Shown: positions 36,997 to 45,396 of the stretch, one piece after another
How positions within the stretch are numbered: the first letter of the stretch is position 1
How the letters are laid out: every line of letters starts with the position of its first letter
From: Agrobacterium vitis
GTDB lineage: Bacteria > Pseudomonadota > Alphaproteobacteria > Rhizobiales > Rhizobiaceae
Assembly: GCF_013337045.2 (NCBI RefSeq)
Contig: NZ_CP118259.1
Coordinates: 1,054,001 to 1,118,000, forward strand
DNA length: 64,000 bases
Direction of reading: 5' to 3'
Notes under the pieces: generated by a model
What the model was told of the DNA's origin: nothing
Seen by the model: the letters and a program-made list of their open reading frames with translations, nothing else
Database searches by the model: none
Made by a program: the position numbers and the translations under genes

Positions 36997-37483
36997 ATGT
37001 CTAAAAACTTGGTTTACAATGAAGGGAGCTTATTTGTAATGCCCTTGGGCAATGGTGGCTATGCCAGAGGTGTCGTTGCAGGGGCGGCTCCGCGTGGTAC
37101 TGTGCTCTTTGGATGTTTTTTGGTCCTCATATAGTGCATCCAGATGAGGCTGATTATGAAGGCATACATCCGGAACACGCCTTGGGTCAGATGATTTTTG
37201 GCGATCTTGGCTTGATAAAAGGGAGAATGGAAGATCGTAGGAACGCTTTCTGAATGGCATCAGCCGTTCTGGAAATGCCCTATTTTTAAGGCGAGAGCCT
37301 ATCAGCAAGCGTGCTTGGATCGTGTATCGTTCAGATATCGAACCGTCGAAAATCGAATTTGAATAGCCTGTTGACTTCGATGTCAATCTGCTGCCCGACA
37401 GCACCTTTGGATATTGCGCTGTCGAGCTAAAATTTAACAAAGCTCAATGGATAGGATACTTGATCTCGCGGCCCCTTGAATGA
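36997..37483 (+). pseudogene. Imm26-like immunity protein gene, frameshifted
   Basis: Three frames in succession read as one protein. Frame A from ATG 36997 gives YNEGSLFVMPLGNGGYARGV and GTVLFG. A one-base loss in the T-run 37116-37121 moves it to FFGPHIVHPDEADYEGIHPE and MIFGDLGLIKGR. A second shift near 37226 gives WKIVGTLSEWHQPFWKCPIF. A third near 37290-37298 gives RAWIVYRSDIEPSKIEFE, a stop at 37364, then PVDFDVNLLPDSTFGYCAVE. These pieces match the order of the Imm26 family (annotated as immunity 26 / HocA family). Three frameshifts plus a stop mean no full product. Confidence 0.75.
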
Positions 37484-37599
37484 GGGGACGCTCTATCCAC
37501 AGCCCCTCCCTTAAAAATTAACCTTAATAAAAGGTTTACGTTGTGCGGCATTCATTAACCGTTAACTCTGCTGGTGAATGCAACCAATAGGGGCGGGTA

Positions 37600-37815
37600 A
37601 TGATGACTGGCCTTCGGAAATATGTGGCACTGGGCGTCATGATGGCGTTTTTTGCCGTTTTGGCATTGGATATTGCGGTGCCGGCATTGGTGCTGTCTGT
37701 CATGGCGGCGCTCAATTGGCTGGTGCTGAAGGCACCGGATGATCTTTTCGATCATCTCCTGCCGCGTCAGTCCGTCTCGGCCCACTCCCTCTCGATCAAG
37801 GGGAGGCTGGCATGA
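37600..37815 (+). CDS. Small membrane protein upstream of DUF6105 gene
   Basis: A 71-residue protein whose first half is one or two hydrophobic helices (ALGVMMAFFAVLALDIAVPA, LVLSVMAALNWLVL), followed by a polar tail. I do not recognise a named family. ATG 37600 follows GGGGCGGGT; ATG 37603 is also possible. Its stop overlaps the next start as ATGA, so the two are co-translated. Upstream, 37500-37590 contains TTAACC and TTAAC words, including TTAACCGTTAAC, which recall CtrA half-sites but without the standard spacing. Confidence 0.65.
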   Translation: MMTGLRKYVALGVMMAFFAVLALDIAVPALVLSVMAALNWLVLKAPDDLFDHLLPRQSVSAHSLSIKGRLA

Positions 37816-38132
37816 AATATCTGCTGATCTTCTGGGCCGGGCCAATCCTGCTTTTGGGAAGCTGGTATTATCTGTCGCTTAACGACATGAGCTTCGGTTT
37901 TTTCATGCTGACCCGCCAGACCCATGATCTGGTCTTTACCATCTATGGCAATGTTCTGGGCATCGCGCCGGAGAGCATTCCGCCGCTGGTCATGCGGGCC
38001 ATCGTCGTCGATAGCACTGTGCTGTTCAGCCTGGTTGCTTTTCGCCGCCGCAAGCAGATTGCCGCCTGGTGGAAAGCGCGTCAGCTTCAGAGCGTCGATG
38101 CAAGGCCAGACAGCCTGTCCAGCGCCCCTTGA
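37812..38132 (+). CDS. DUF6105-like membrane protein
   Basis: A 106-residue protein with an N-terminal helix ([19 protein letters not shown]) and a second helix near residues 65-80, plus the conserved-looking middle [20 protein letters not shown] and [13 protein letters not shown]. It resembles a short rhizobial family (DUF6105 by memory); function unknown. Its last 46 bases overlap the 3' end of ruvX on the other strand. Confidence 0.7.
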   Translation: MKYLLIFWAGPILLLGSWYYLSLNDMSFGFFMLTRQTHDLVFTIYGNVLGIAPESIPPLVMRAIVVDSTVLFSLVAFRRRKQIAAWWKARQLQSVDARPDSLSSAP

Positions 38133-38563
38133 AGAATGAAGCTGGCGGCGGCCGAATCAATCCGTTCGGCACGCTTGGCTCGCGACACGTCCATTTCCAG
38201 CAGCGCCCGCGTTGCCGCGACTGTTGATAGCCGCTCATCCCAGTAGACGAAGGGTATGTCGGTTTTTTCGGCCATGGCGCGCACAAAGGCGCGGGTGGCC
38301 TGGACACGCGGCCCGGAAGAACCATCCATGTTGATCGGCAGGCCAATGACGAAGGCGGCGACTTTTTCTTTCGCGGCAAAAGCCAGCAGAACCTCGGCGT
38401 CTTTGGTAAATTTCGTCCGCTTGATCACCGTGCGCGGCGAGGCGAAGCGGCGCCCAAGATCCGACATGGCAAGACCGATGGTCTTAGTGCCGAGATCAAG
38501 CCCCGCTATGGCCTGACCCGGTTGCAGGCTTTGCGCCAATTCTTCGATATCAAGGGTCGCCAT
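38087..38563 (-). CDS. ruvX: Holliday junction resolvase-like protein RuvX/YqgF
   Basis: A 158-residue RNase H-fold protein needed for pre-16S rRNA 5' maturation and annotated as a putative Holliday junction resolvase. Visible motifs are [18 protein letters not shown] with the first catalytic aspartate, [31 protein letters not shown] with the glutamate, and [15 protein letters not shown] with the last aspartate. The C-terminal coding end overlaps the convergent DUF6105 gene by 46 bases. Confidence 0.93.
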   Translation of the reverse strand: MATLDIEELAQSLQPGQAIAGLDLGTKTIGLAMSDLGRRFASPRTVIKRTKFTKDAEVLLAFAAKEKVAAFVIGLPINMDGSSGPRVQATRAFVRAMAEKTDIPFVYWDERLSTVAATRALLEMDVSRAKRAERIDSAAASFILQGALDRLSGLASTL

Positions 38564-38707
38564 AACTGTTTCTCAAAATGTGAATAGTGTGTTCATGCCA
38601 AACCGTGGGGATACGGGGATATCCTAGTGGTTTGGTCTTTTCTTGCGCTGCTTATGCCATATGTCTTGGCGGGCAAACCATTTTCATTCATCCATAGAGG
38701 ATATTCC

Positions 38708-39412
38708 ATGAAACTCACCTGGCTAGGCCATTCGGCTTTTCGTCTCGAAACTGCCAAGGCCACCATTCTGATCGACCCGTTCCTCACCCACAATGCCAGC
38801 TTTTCCGGGCTGGATATGAAGGATATGACCAAGGGCGTCACTCATATTCTTCTGACCCACGGTCATGGCGACCATGTCGGCGATACGGTGGCAATTGCCA
38901 ATGATACCGGCGCAACCGTGCTGGCCAATGCCGATCTGGCTGCCTGGCTTGGCGCCAAGGGTGTGTCCAAAATCGAAATGGGCAATACGGGCGGCACGAT
39001 CGATCTCGGCGGCTTTACCGCGACCTTCACCAATGCGCTGCATTCCTCCGCGCAGATCACCGAGGATGGCGTGTCGCATGCGCTCGGCAATGCCAATGGG
39101 TTGATGCTGCATTTCCAAGATGAAGCGTCCCTGCTGCATATGGGCGATACCGATATTTTCTCGGATATGGCGCTGATCAACGAGCTGCATCAGCCTGATA
39201 TCGGCATCGTACCGATTGGTGACCGATTTACTATGGGCGGTGCCGTTGCAGCACTTGCCTGCCAGCGATTCTTCAAATTCAAGACCGCTATCCCCGCCCA
39301 TTACGGCACGTTTCCGATCATCGATCAGACCCCGGAAAAATTCGTGGGCGGCATGGAAGGCTCGAAAACCGAGGTCAAGGCACCCAAGCCGGGCGAAACG
39401 CTGTCGCTTTGA
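38708..39412 (+). CDS. UPF0173 metal-dependent hydrolase
   Basis: A 234-residue metallo-beta-lactamase-fold hydrolase of the UPF0173 group. It begins [20 protein letters not shown], has the metal motif [20 protein letters not shown] and [17 protein letters not shown]. The substrate is unknown. ATG 38708 follows GAGGATATT; an in-frame upstream start at 38627 adds non-family residues. It lies upstream of gatC but is separated from it by a hairpin, so it is probably its own unit. Confidence 0.92.
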   Translation: MKLTWLGHSAFRLETAKATILIDPFLTHNASFSGLDMKDMTKGVTHILLTHGHGDHVGDTVAIANDTGATVLANADLAAWLGAKGVSKIEMGNTGGTIDLGGFTATFTNALHSSAQITEDGVSHALGNANGLMLHFQDEASLLHMGDTDIFSDMALINELHQPDIGIVPIGDRFTMGGAVAALACQRFFKFKTAIPAHYGTFPIIDQTPEKFVGGMEGSKTEVKAPKPGETLSL

Positions 39413-39442
39413 AATGATGCCCTGCTAAAAATTTCAGTCTTG

Positions 39443-39465
39443 CCCCTGGAACAGTATTCCAGGGG
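39443..39465 (+). terminator. Hairpin after the UPF0173 gene
   Basis: CCCCTGGAA (39443-39451) and TTCCAGGGG (39457-39465) form a perfect 9-bp stem with loop CAGTA. A U-run is missing, so termination would be weak or Rho-assisted. Confidence 0.55.
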
Positions 39466-39573
39466 TGAAAATCTGGGCCAAAGGCGAAAATTCGAGGGTG
39501 GTAAAAACCTGCCCGTTGCGCAGGCGCGGTTCGGCGATTATAGCGGGTCTGATAATCGATCTGGAGAATGCCG

Positions 39574-39861
39574 ATGTCCGTTGATCTCGCCACTGTCAAG
39601 CGTGTTGCCAAGCTTGCCCGTATTGCTCTGCCCGAAGACGAGGCCGAGCGGGTGATGGGAGAGTTGAATGGCATTCTCGGCTTTGTCGAGCAATTGTCGG
39701 AAGTGAATGTCGATGGCGTCGAGCCGATGACCTCTGTCATGCCGATGGCGATGCGCAAGCGCAAGGACGCCGTTACCGATGGCGGCAAGGCTGATGACAT
39801 CGTTGCCAATGCGCCGGAAACCGACCGCCATTTCTTCCTGGTGCCGAAGGTTGTCGAATAA
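39574..39861 (+). CDS. gatC: Asp-tRNA(Asn)/Glu-tRNA(Gln) amidotransferase subunit C
   Basis: The 95-residue GatC subunit, which clamps GatA to GatB in the transamidase that makes Gln-tRNA and Asn-tRNA from mischarged precursors. It begins [18 protein letters not shown], has [20 protein letters not shown] and ends with the [11 protein letters not shown] signature. ATG 39574 is 7 bases from GGAG; ATG 39568 overlaps that spacing and is less likely. gatA follows after 71 bases. Confidence 0.95.
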   Translation: MSVDLATVKRVAKLARIALPEDEAERVMGELNGILGFVEQLSEVNVDGVEPMTSVMPMAMRKRKDAVTDGGKADDIVANAPETDRHFFLVPKVVE

Positions 39862-39932
39862 GCCCGCCCGGTTTTCCACCGAGCCATCGACGCCTTCGAC
39901 GCAGCCGCGCCAACTATAAAGTGACCGTATTC

Positions 39933-41414
39933 ATGAGCGAACTCACCAGCCTCACCATTGCCGAAGCCCGCGAAAAGCTGGTTTCCAAGGATATCACCGC
40001 CATCGAGTTGACCGATGCCTATCTGGGCGCCATCGAGGCTGCCAATGGTGCCATCAATGCCTATGTGACGGTGACGCCGGAGATCGCCCGCGACATGGCC
40101 AAGGCCTCGGATGCGCGGCTGGCCAGCGGCAAGGCTGGCGCGCTGGAAGGCATTCCGCTCGGCGTCAAGGACCTGTTCGCCACCCGCGACGTCCATACCC
40201 AGGCCTGCTCGAACATTCTCGACGGCTTTAAGCCGAAATACGAATCGACCGTTACCCAAAACCTCTGGAATGAGGGCGCGGTGATGTTGGGCAAGCTGAA
40301 CATGGACGAATTCGCCATGGGCTCGTCCAACGAAAACTCCTTCTATGGTCCGGTGGTCAATCCGTGGCGCGCCACGGGCTCTGAGGAAAAGCTGGTGCCG
40401 GGCGGCTCATCCGGTGGCTCGGCGGCAGCTGTCGCCGCACGGCTCTGCGCGGGTGCCACTGCCTCCGATACCGGCGGCTCCATCCGCCAGCCGGCAGCCT
40501 TTACAGGCACAGTCGGCATCAAGCCCACCTATGGCCGCTGCTCGCGTTGGGGCATTGTTGCCTATGCCTCGTCGCTTGATCAGGCTGGGCCTATTGCCCG
40601 CGATGTGCGCGATGCCGCGATCCTGCTCAAATCCATGGCCAGCATAGACGAGAAGGACACGACCTCGGTCGATCTGCTCGCTCCAAACTATGAGGCGGCC
40701 ATTGGCCAGTCCGTCAAGGGCATGAAGATCGGCATTCCCAAGGAATATCGTGTTGATGGCATGCCGGAAGAAATCGAGGCTCTTTGGCAGAAGGGCATGG
40801 CCTGGCTGAAGGAGGCCGGTGCCGAGATTGTCGACATCTCACTGCCACATACCAAATATGCATTGCCAGCCTATTATATCGTCGCCTCCGCCGAAGCCTC
40901 ATCGAACCTCGCCCGCTATGATGGCGTGCGCTACGGTTTGCGCGTCGACGGCAAGGACATTGCCGACATGTATGAAAAGAGCCGTGCGGCGGGCTTCGGC
41001 AAGGAAGTGCAGCGCCGTATCCTGATGGGCACCTATGTGCTTTCGGCTGGCTATTACGATGCCTACTACTTGCGCGCCCAGAAAGTCCGCACCCTGATCA
41101 AGCGCGATTTCGAACAGGTGTTTGCCGCAGGGGTCGATGCGATCCTGACGCCGATCACCCCGTCCTCAGCCTTTGCCATTGGCGACAAGGATCTGGCCGC
41201 CGATCCGGTGAAAATGTATCTGAATGACATCTTCTCGGTAACGTTGAACATGGCGGGTCTGCCGGGCCTTTCGGTTCCCGCTGGTCTCGACGCCAAGGGT
41301 CTGCCGCTCGGCCTGCAACTGATTGGCAAGCCCTTCGAGGAAGAAACCCTTTTCAAGACCGCTCATGTCATCGAACAGGCTGCCGGAAAGTTCACACCCG
41401 CTCAATGGTGGTAA
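39933..41414 (+). CDS. gatA: Asp-tRNA(Asn)/Glu-tRNA(Gln) amidotransferase subunit A
   Basis: The 493-residue amidase subunit, which releases ammonia from glutamine for transamidation. The Ser-cisSer-Lys triad is visible: lysine in [15 protein letters not shown], serines in [17 protein letters not shown] and [17 protein letters not shown] 39933 starts the conserved N terminus ([15 protein letters not shown]); GTG 39921 in frame is possible. gatB is not adjacent: it lies 4 kb on, beyond two GNAT genes and a minus-strand cassette. A GNAT gene starts 5 bases after the stop. Confidence 0.96.
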   Translation: MSELTSLTIAEAREKLVSKDITAIELTDAYLGAIEAANGAINAYVTVTPEIARDMAKASDARLASGKAGALEGIPLGVKDLFATRDVHTQACSNILDGFKPKYESTVTQNLWNEGAVMLGKLNMDEFAMGSSNENSFYGPVVNPWRATGSEEKLVPGGSSGGSAAAVAARLCAGATASDTGGSIRQPAAFTGTVGIKPTYGRCSRWGIVAYASSLDQAGPIARDVRDAAILLKSMASIDEKDTTSVDLLAPNYEAAIGQSVKGMKIGIPKEYRVDGMPEEIEALWQKGMAWLKEAGAEIVDISLPHTKYALPAYYIVASAEASSNLARYDGVRYGLRVDGKDIADMYEKSRAAGFGKEVQRRILMGTYVLSAGYYDAYYLRAQKVRTLIKRDFEQVFAAGVDAILTPITPSSAFAIGDKDLAADPVKMYLNDIFSVTLNMAGLPGLSVPAGLDAKGLPLGLQLIGKPFEEETLFKTAHVIEQAAGKFTPAQWW

Positions 41415-41418
41415 GCCA

Positions 41419-41898
41419 TTGATCCTGAGGCCGATGGAGGAGGCTGACCGGCAGATGGTCGGCCACGTCGGCTGGGACAGCTGGCGCTCCACCGGGCCGC
41501 TGGATCGCGCCATGACCGATCCGGCTATTGCGCAAAAGGTCAAGGAAGCGTTTTTGCGCTTCCCCTTCGGGCCTGCGCTGGATGTCATTGTTGCCGAGAT
41601 CGAAGGCGCGATTGCCGGTTGGGGCGCGCGTGAGGCGCAACGGGATGTGATTTCCGATATCTGGATCTCGCCTGACCGCCAGCGGCGTGGCATTGGCCGG
41701 TGTCTGGTGCTGCATTTTTGCGAGACGATGCGACGCGAAGGCGTGAAGCAGGCCCGAATTTCCACCCATCAGAATAATTTTGCGGCCCAGGCCCTTTATA
41801 AAAGCTGCGGATTTGAGACCGTCTGGCAAGGTATGGAGCGCGACGCGGTCATGGAATTGGAAATTCCCAAGGTCCGGCTGCGGCGACGGCTTTACTGA
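41419..41898 (+). CDS. GNAT-family N-acetyltransferase
   Basis: A 159-residue acetyltransferase. The acetyl-CoA loop is DIWISPDRQRRGIGRCLV; the C-terminal part has HQNNFAAQALYKSCGFETVW. TTG 41419 is proposed since it begins the first beta strand (ILRPMEEAD) and follows GGTGGTAAG; ATG 41434 is an alternative. It is coupled to gatA. It shares the G-W-x-A-R-E and I-S-D-x-W-I-x-P-D pattern with the next GNAT, so the two look like tandem duplicates. Substrate unknown. Confidence 0.82.
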   Translation: MILRPMEEADRQMVGHVGWDSWRSTGPLDRAMTDPAIAQKVKEAFLRFPFGPALDVIVAEIEGAIAGWGAREAQRDVISDIWISPDRQRRGIGRCLVLHFCETMRREGVKQARISTHQNNFAAQALYKSCGFETVWQGMERDAVMELEIPKVRLRRRLY

Positions 41899-41994
41899 AC
41901 CGCGCCCTCAGCAAAGTGTTCATAAAACCTTAACGCCACTGGCGCTGTTGCATTCCTGGTGATCTACTCAACCGATCATCCAGGTGAGGAGCCG

Positions 41995-42513
41995 ATGTCG
42001 ACGATTCGCAGCGCGCATTCCGACGAAGCAGGGATTTTGGCCGATATCGGCTTTCGCGCCTGGGAACAGGCGATGATTCCCGTCGGCGAAACGCGGACGA
42101 TGGTCGATACTGCCCGCAGCGCATTTATCAATTTCGCCCGCTCGAACCTGATTACCATGTCCGTGGTCGAACATGCAGGCCACCCCGTTGGCTGGGCGGC
42201 GCGCGAAAATCTCGATGATAAGATCTCCGATTTCTGGATCGATCCCGATTACCAGCGGCGCGGCTATAGTAGGACGCTGCTCGCCTCCATCGAGGAGGAT
42301 ATCGTTCACTTGGGCTTTGAGGAAGCGCATCTCGAAACTCATGCGCGCAACCGTCAGGCCGTCGGTTTTTTCGAGCACCACGGATATAGCGTCCACTGGC
42401 TGTCGGTGGTCTATAATCCGAAGCTTGACCGGGATGTGGAGACGGTCGGCATGTCTAAGCGTCTCGTTGAAAAACGCAGCTTTACCTATGGCCCCGGCGG
42501 CGGGTTTGAGTAG
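41995..42513 (+). CDS. GNAT-family N-acetyltransferase (paralogue of preceding gene)
   Basis: A 172-residue acetyltransferase, with DFWIDPDYQRRGYSRTLLAS as acetyl-CoA loop and HARNRQAVGFFEHHGYSVHW near the C terminus. ATG 41995 has GAGGAG at good distance; the in-frame start at 41959 lies before it and adds non-family residues. The sequence pattern is close to the preceding GNAT, indicating a tandem duplication followed by divergence. It ends 12 bases from the convergent glycosyltransferase gene. Confidence 0.85.
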   Translation: MSTIRSAHSDEAGILADIGFRAWEQAMIPVGETRTMVDTARSAFINFARSNLITMSVVEHAGHPVGWAARENLDDKISDFWIDPDYQRRGYSRTLLASIEEDIVHLGFEEAHLETHARNRQAVGFFEHHGYSVHWLSVVYNPKLDRDVETVGMSKRLVEKRSFTYGPGGGFE

Positions 42514-42525
42514 GACGCAAGGGGT

Positions 42526-43968
42526 TTATGTCAGCTGGTTGGTCAGGCAGCTGGCGGAAATCGCGTAGGCTTTCAGCTTGCGTCCCATGAGATAGCCATC
42601 CTTGGGTGTCAGGTCCGCCACAGGATCGACCACCGCGCCGTGGCAGGTGACATTGGCTCCGGTCACATACAGCACGGTTTCCGTGCCGAGCGCCGAGGTC
42701 AGCGGAAATTCCTGCTCATAGTAATTGCGCGGAAAACCACCGGTGGTCCGGGCCTTGATGGCGAAGGGTTCGTCGCGCAGCGTGTGAAACAGATCGGCAA
42801 GAATATCGCGGTTATCAGCGACGATGGTGGCTGTGCCGGTCCTCGCGGCCGTCGTGGCAATCGCCCAGCTCAGATCGGTTCGTCCCAGATAGCGGGCCAG
42901 CACCGATTGGCCTTTTGGTGTCGTGACGTGCTGAGGAAAAGCCGTCAGCAGCGGAAAGGCTATGGCGATGATGCCATTGATCGCCAGCGAGATCTTCAGC
43001 GCCCGAGGCGAGGACTGGAGAAGATACCAGACCGCCAGCATGGTGCCTGCTGCGTAAGCGGTGGCTGCCCAATTGGCATAGGCACGCGACATCAAGGCCT
43101 GGAAAACGATGGCGAGAATGATTGGCCAAGACAGGATGAACAGATGTTTTTCGGTCGTGGAGGCACGCCCCCGCAGCAGCCGGTAAAACACGATCAGCAG
43201 AGCGGCAAACAACACCGGTCCGACCACGCCGAACTGACTGCCGAGAAACTCTGCTGCCTTGCCGATCTTGAAGTTCAGCCCGTGCCAATCGGCATTTTCC
43301 GACGTGTGTTTCAGCGTCGCGCCGCCATGGGTGCTATTCCACCAGATATTCGGAGCGATAACAACGACTGCCGCGAAGACGGCAAGCATGGTGTCTCTCA
43401 GCGCGATGCGCGCCTTGGGCAGGGTGATCGCGGCAATGATTGCGGTCGCGGCGAAATACAGCATCGCATATTTTGACAGGGTGCCGCAGCCGATGGCGAT
43501 GCCCATCAAAACTGCATAGCCAGCCGAGCGTCGCTCGATCAGACGCGAATAGCACAGCAGTGTCAGCGCCAGGAAAGGAAACAGGATCGTGTCGGTGGAC
43601 ATGAACACCGATGACAGCGCCACGCCCGGCAGGATCGCATAGCTTAGTCCTGTCCACAGCCCGGCCTTTTCAGAACCGGTCAGCCTGGACGTCGCCGGGA
43701 TCAGCAGCAGCGCCGTTGCCATATGGAACAACGGACTTGCCACACGGACCCAGAAAATATCCTGGCTGCCGCCGATCAGCGTGAACAGATGGATCACCCA
43801 GGCGATCATCGGCGGCTTGGAATAATAGCCGAAGTCGAGATGGGTTGACCACAGCCAGTATTGCGCCTCATCCACAAACAGGTCGGTGCCGTCGAAATGC
43901 AGCATCACGATCCGGTAGAGCGTGATGGCAAGGATGAGGAAGACGCTGGTGGTCAGGGTGATGCGCAT
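42526..43968 (-). CDS. GT39/ArnT-like membrane glycosyltransferase (RgtD-like)
   Basis: A 480-residue polytopic transferase using a lipid-phosphate sugar donor. The first periplasmic loop holds the catalytic-type acid DLFVDEAQYWLWSTHLDFGY and YSKPPMIAWVI, as in PMT_2 (ArnT, Rgt) enzymes. About ten hydrophobic helices follow, then a periplasmic C-terminal domain. It is the last gene of a minus-strand trio with a GT2 and a LAB_N protein. In Rhizobium, RgtE and RgtF make dodecaprenyl-phosphate galacturonate and RgtD passes it to lipid A; the trio here fits that set, by inference. Confidence 0.82.
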   Translation of the reverse strand: MRITLTTSVFLILAITLYRIVMLHFDGTDLFVDEAQYWLWSTHLDFGYYSKPPMIAWVIHLFTLIGGSQDIFWVRVASPLFHMATALLLIPATSRLTGSEKAGLWTGLSYAILPGVALSSVFMSTDTILFPFLALTLLCYSRLIERRSAGYAVLMGIAIGCGTLSKYAMLYFAATAIIAAITLPKARIALRDTMLAVFAAVVVIAPNIWWNSTHGGATLKHTSENADWHGLNFKIGKAAEFLGSQFGVVGPVLFAALLIVFYRLLRGRASTTEKHLFILSWPIILAIVFQALMSRAYANWAATAYAAGTMLAVWYLLQSSPRALKISLAINGIIAIAFPLLTAFPQHVTTPKGQSVLARYLGRTDLSWAIATTAARTGTATIVADNRDILADLFHTLRDEPFAIKARTTGGFPRNYYEQEFPLTSALGTETVLYVTGANVTCHGAVVDPVADLTPKDGYLMGRKLKAYAISASCLTNQLT

Positions 43969-43981
43969 CAGGGCCGCCGGT

Positions 43982-44305
43982 TTATGATTTGGATTCGGAG
44001 GGCAGGTCGGTCTTGCGGCCCTGATGCAACAGCATCAGGTTGCGGATATAGACGATGATGCCAAGCCCCTGGCCAAGCATGATGATCGGCTCGCCACGGT
44101 GAATGCCATAGGCCAGCAGCATGATACCCCCGATCACCGAAAACCACCAGAAGGCGGCGGGAATCACGGAGCGTTTCTGCTTTTCAGACACCAGCCACTG
44201 GATGATGAACCGTAGCGAAAACATCAACTGGGCAATCACCCCCAGCGCCAGCCAGATCAGGTCGTTGGTGTCATGGATTTTGAAATAGGCGAGAAGATCA
44301 TTCAT
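43982..44305 (-). CDS. Lipid-A-disaccharide synthase N-terminal domain protein (RgtF-like)
   Basis: A 107-residue membrane protein with three hydrophobic helices, made only of the LAB_N domain: LGVIAQLMFSLRFIIQWLVS, PAAFWWFSVIGGIMLLAYGI and GQGLGIIVYIRNLMLLH. It is not lipid-A-disaccharide synthase itself. Stand-alone LAB_N proteins accompany GT2 and GT39 enzymes in lipid-linked sugar pathways. Its start overlaps the upstream GT2 gene by 8 bases and the GT39 gene follows after 13 bases. Confidence 0.88.
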   Translation of the reverse strand: MNDLLAYFKIHDTNDLIWLALGVIAQLMFSLRFIIQWLVSEKQKRSVIPAAFWWFSVIGGIMLLAYGIHRGEPIIMLGQGLGIIVYIRNLMLLHQGRKTDLPSESKS

Positions 44306-45047
44306 GGGATGACGGTCCGATATCTTGCGGGCGCACGGTCTTGCGGCGTTTGATCAGCCAGCTGACGCCGATCAGGTCATGAATGCCGACCAGGGCGCGC
44401 TGAAGATTGTTGTAATTTGAAGTTCCGGCATGGCGGTGCCGATGGCCGACATCCACATGCGCCACCCGCCAGCCATAGGCGGAAAACAGGGCCGGCAGAT
44501 AGCGGTGCATGTGATTGAAAAACGGCAGGTCCAGAAAGGCATCGCGCCGAAAGGCTTTTAGCCCGCAGCCAGTGTCGCGGGTGTTGTCCTGCAAGATGCT
44601 CTGGCGGATGCCATTGGCAAGACGCGAGGCGATCTTCTTCGACAAAGTGTCCTGCCGCTTGGCCCGCTGCCCGGCGACCAGGCCCAGATCGGGAGCGATG
44701 TTATCGCCCAAAAGCGGAGCGACGAGCCGGGGGATTTCCGAGGGCGGGTTCTGGCCGTCGCCATCCATGGTGCAGATGATCGGCGCACGCGCCGCGTTGA
44801 CGCCCGAATGGATCGCTGCCGATTGACCGCCGGAGACGGGATGATGCAGCACGCGCACCCATGGCTTGAGGCTGGCTGCTTGCCTTAGCCGGGCAAGCGT
44901 GGCGTCCGTCGATCCGTCATCCACGAAAATCGCCTCGAAATTCTCGCCCTGACAGGCAGATTCGATCTCCCCGATCAGCAGGTCGATGTTATCCGCCTCA
45001 TTCTTCATGGGGACGACAACGGCAAAGCGGGGCAATTGGGCGTTCAT
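44298..45047 (-). CDS. GT2 polyprenyl-phosphate sugar transferase (RgtE-like)
   Basis: A 249-residue GT2 enzyme of the DPM1/ArnC type, cytosolic face of the membrane. Motifs are AVVVPMKNEADNIDLLIGEI, the metal-binding IFVDDGSTDAT, MDGDGQNPPSEIP, and RDTGCGLKAFRRDAF. There is no C-terminal pair of membrane helices, which the LAB_N partner could supply. ATG 45047 starts the family sequence; longer frames to 45155 are Lys/Gly-rich and unlikely. It is the first gene of the trio, so its promoter should be in 45048-45396. Confidence 0.87.
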   Translation of the reverse strand: MNAQLPRFAVVVPMKNEADNIDLLIGEIESACQGENFEAIFVDDGSTDATLARLRQAASLKPWVRVLHHPVSGGQSAAIHSGVNAARAPIICTMDGDGQNPPSEIPRLVAPLLGDNIAPDLGLVAGQRAKRQDTLSKKIASRLANGIRQSILQDNTRDTGCGLKAFRRDAFLDLPFFNHMHRYLPALFSAYGWRVAHVDVGHRHRHAGTSNYNNLQRALVGIHDLIGVSWLIKRRKTVRPQDIGPSSHE

Positions 45048-45396
45048 GTCTGTTTCCAAGGGCTGTTCTCCGCCGCCCCCATAGCCTGTTTTCCAAGGCG
45101 CGTCATCCGCCTTGAACGGCTGTTTAGGCTGCTTTGCCCTGCATTTTGCGAGCAACCGCTAATTTTGCCACGTCATCCGCTTTTTTCAGTGGTGCCGGGC
45201 CATTCCTTGACAGGCGAGGTCACTGCGCCGTCTTGCGCCTTGCGCGCATTTGTTTTAACCGGGAAGGTGAAAATCACCTGTCGGAGCATTGCTGTTTTTT
45301 CCCGATCGCCGACCGCTCCGGCTTCTTTATGTTTGTGCAATTCCTCAGGCGAAATCTCTCGTGTTTTTGCCGGAATTGGTCTGAAAAGAGCATGTC
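45048..45396. other. Divergent intergenic region, GT2 / gatB
   Basis: No gene is supported; frames on the plus strand here have no family pattern. TTGACA at 45207-45212 could be a -35 for gatB with a poor -10 (GTCTTG) 17 bases on. Both gatB and the GT2 trio must start from this segment. Confidence 0.35.

Noticed and set aside
37030..37440. 136-codon minus-strand frame
   Set aside because: It is the shadow of the frameshifted Imm26-like gene on the plus strand, whose three frames give family-like sequence.
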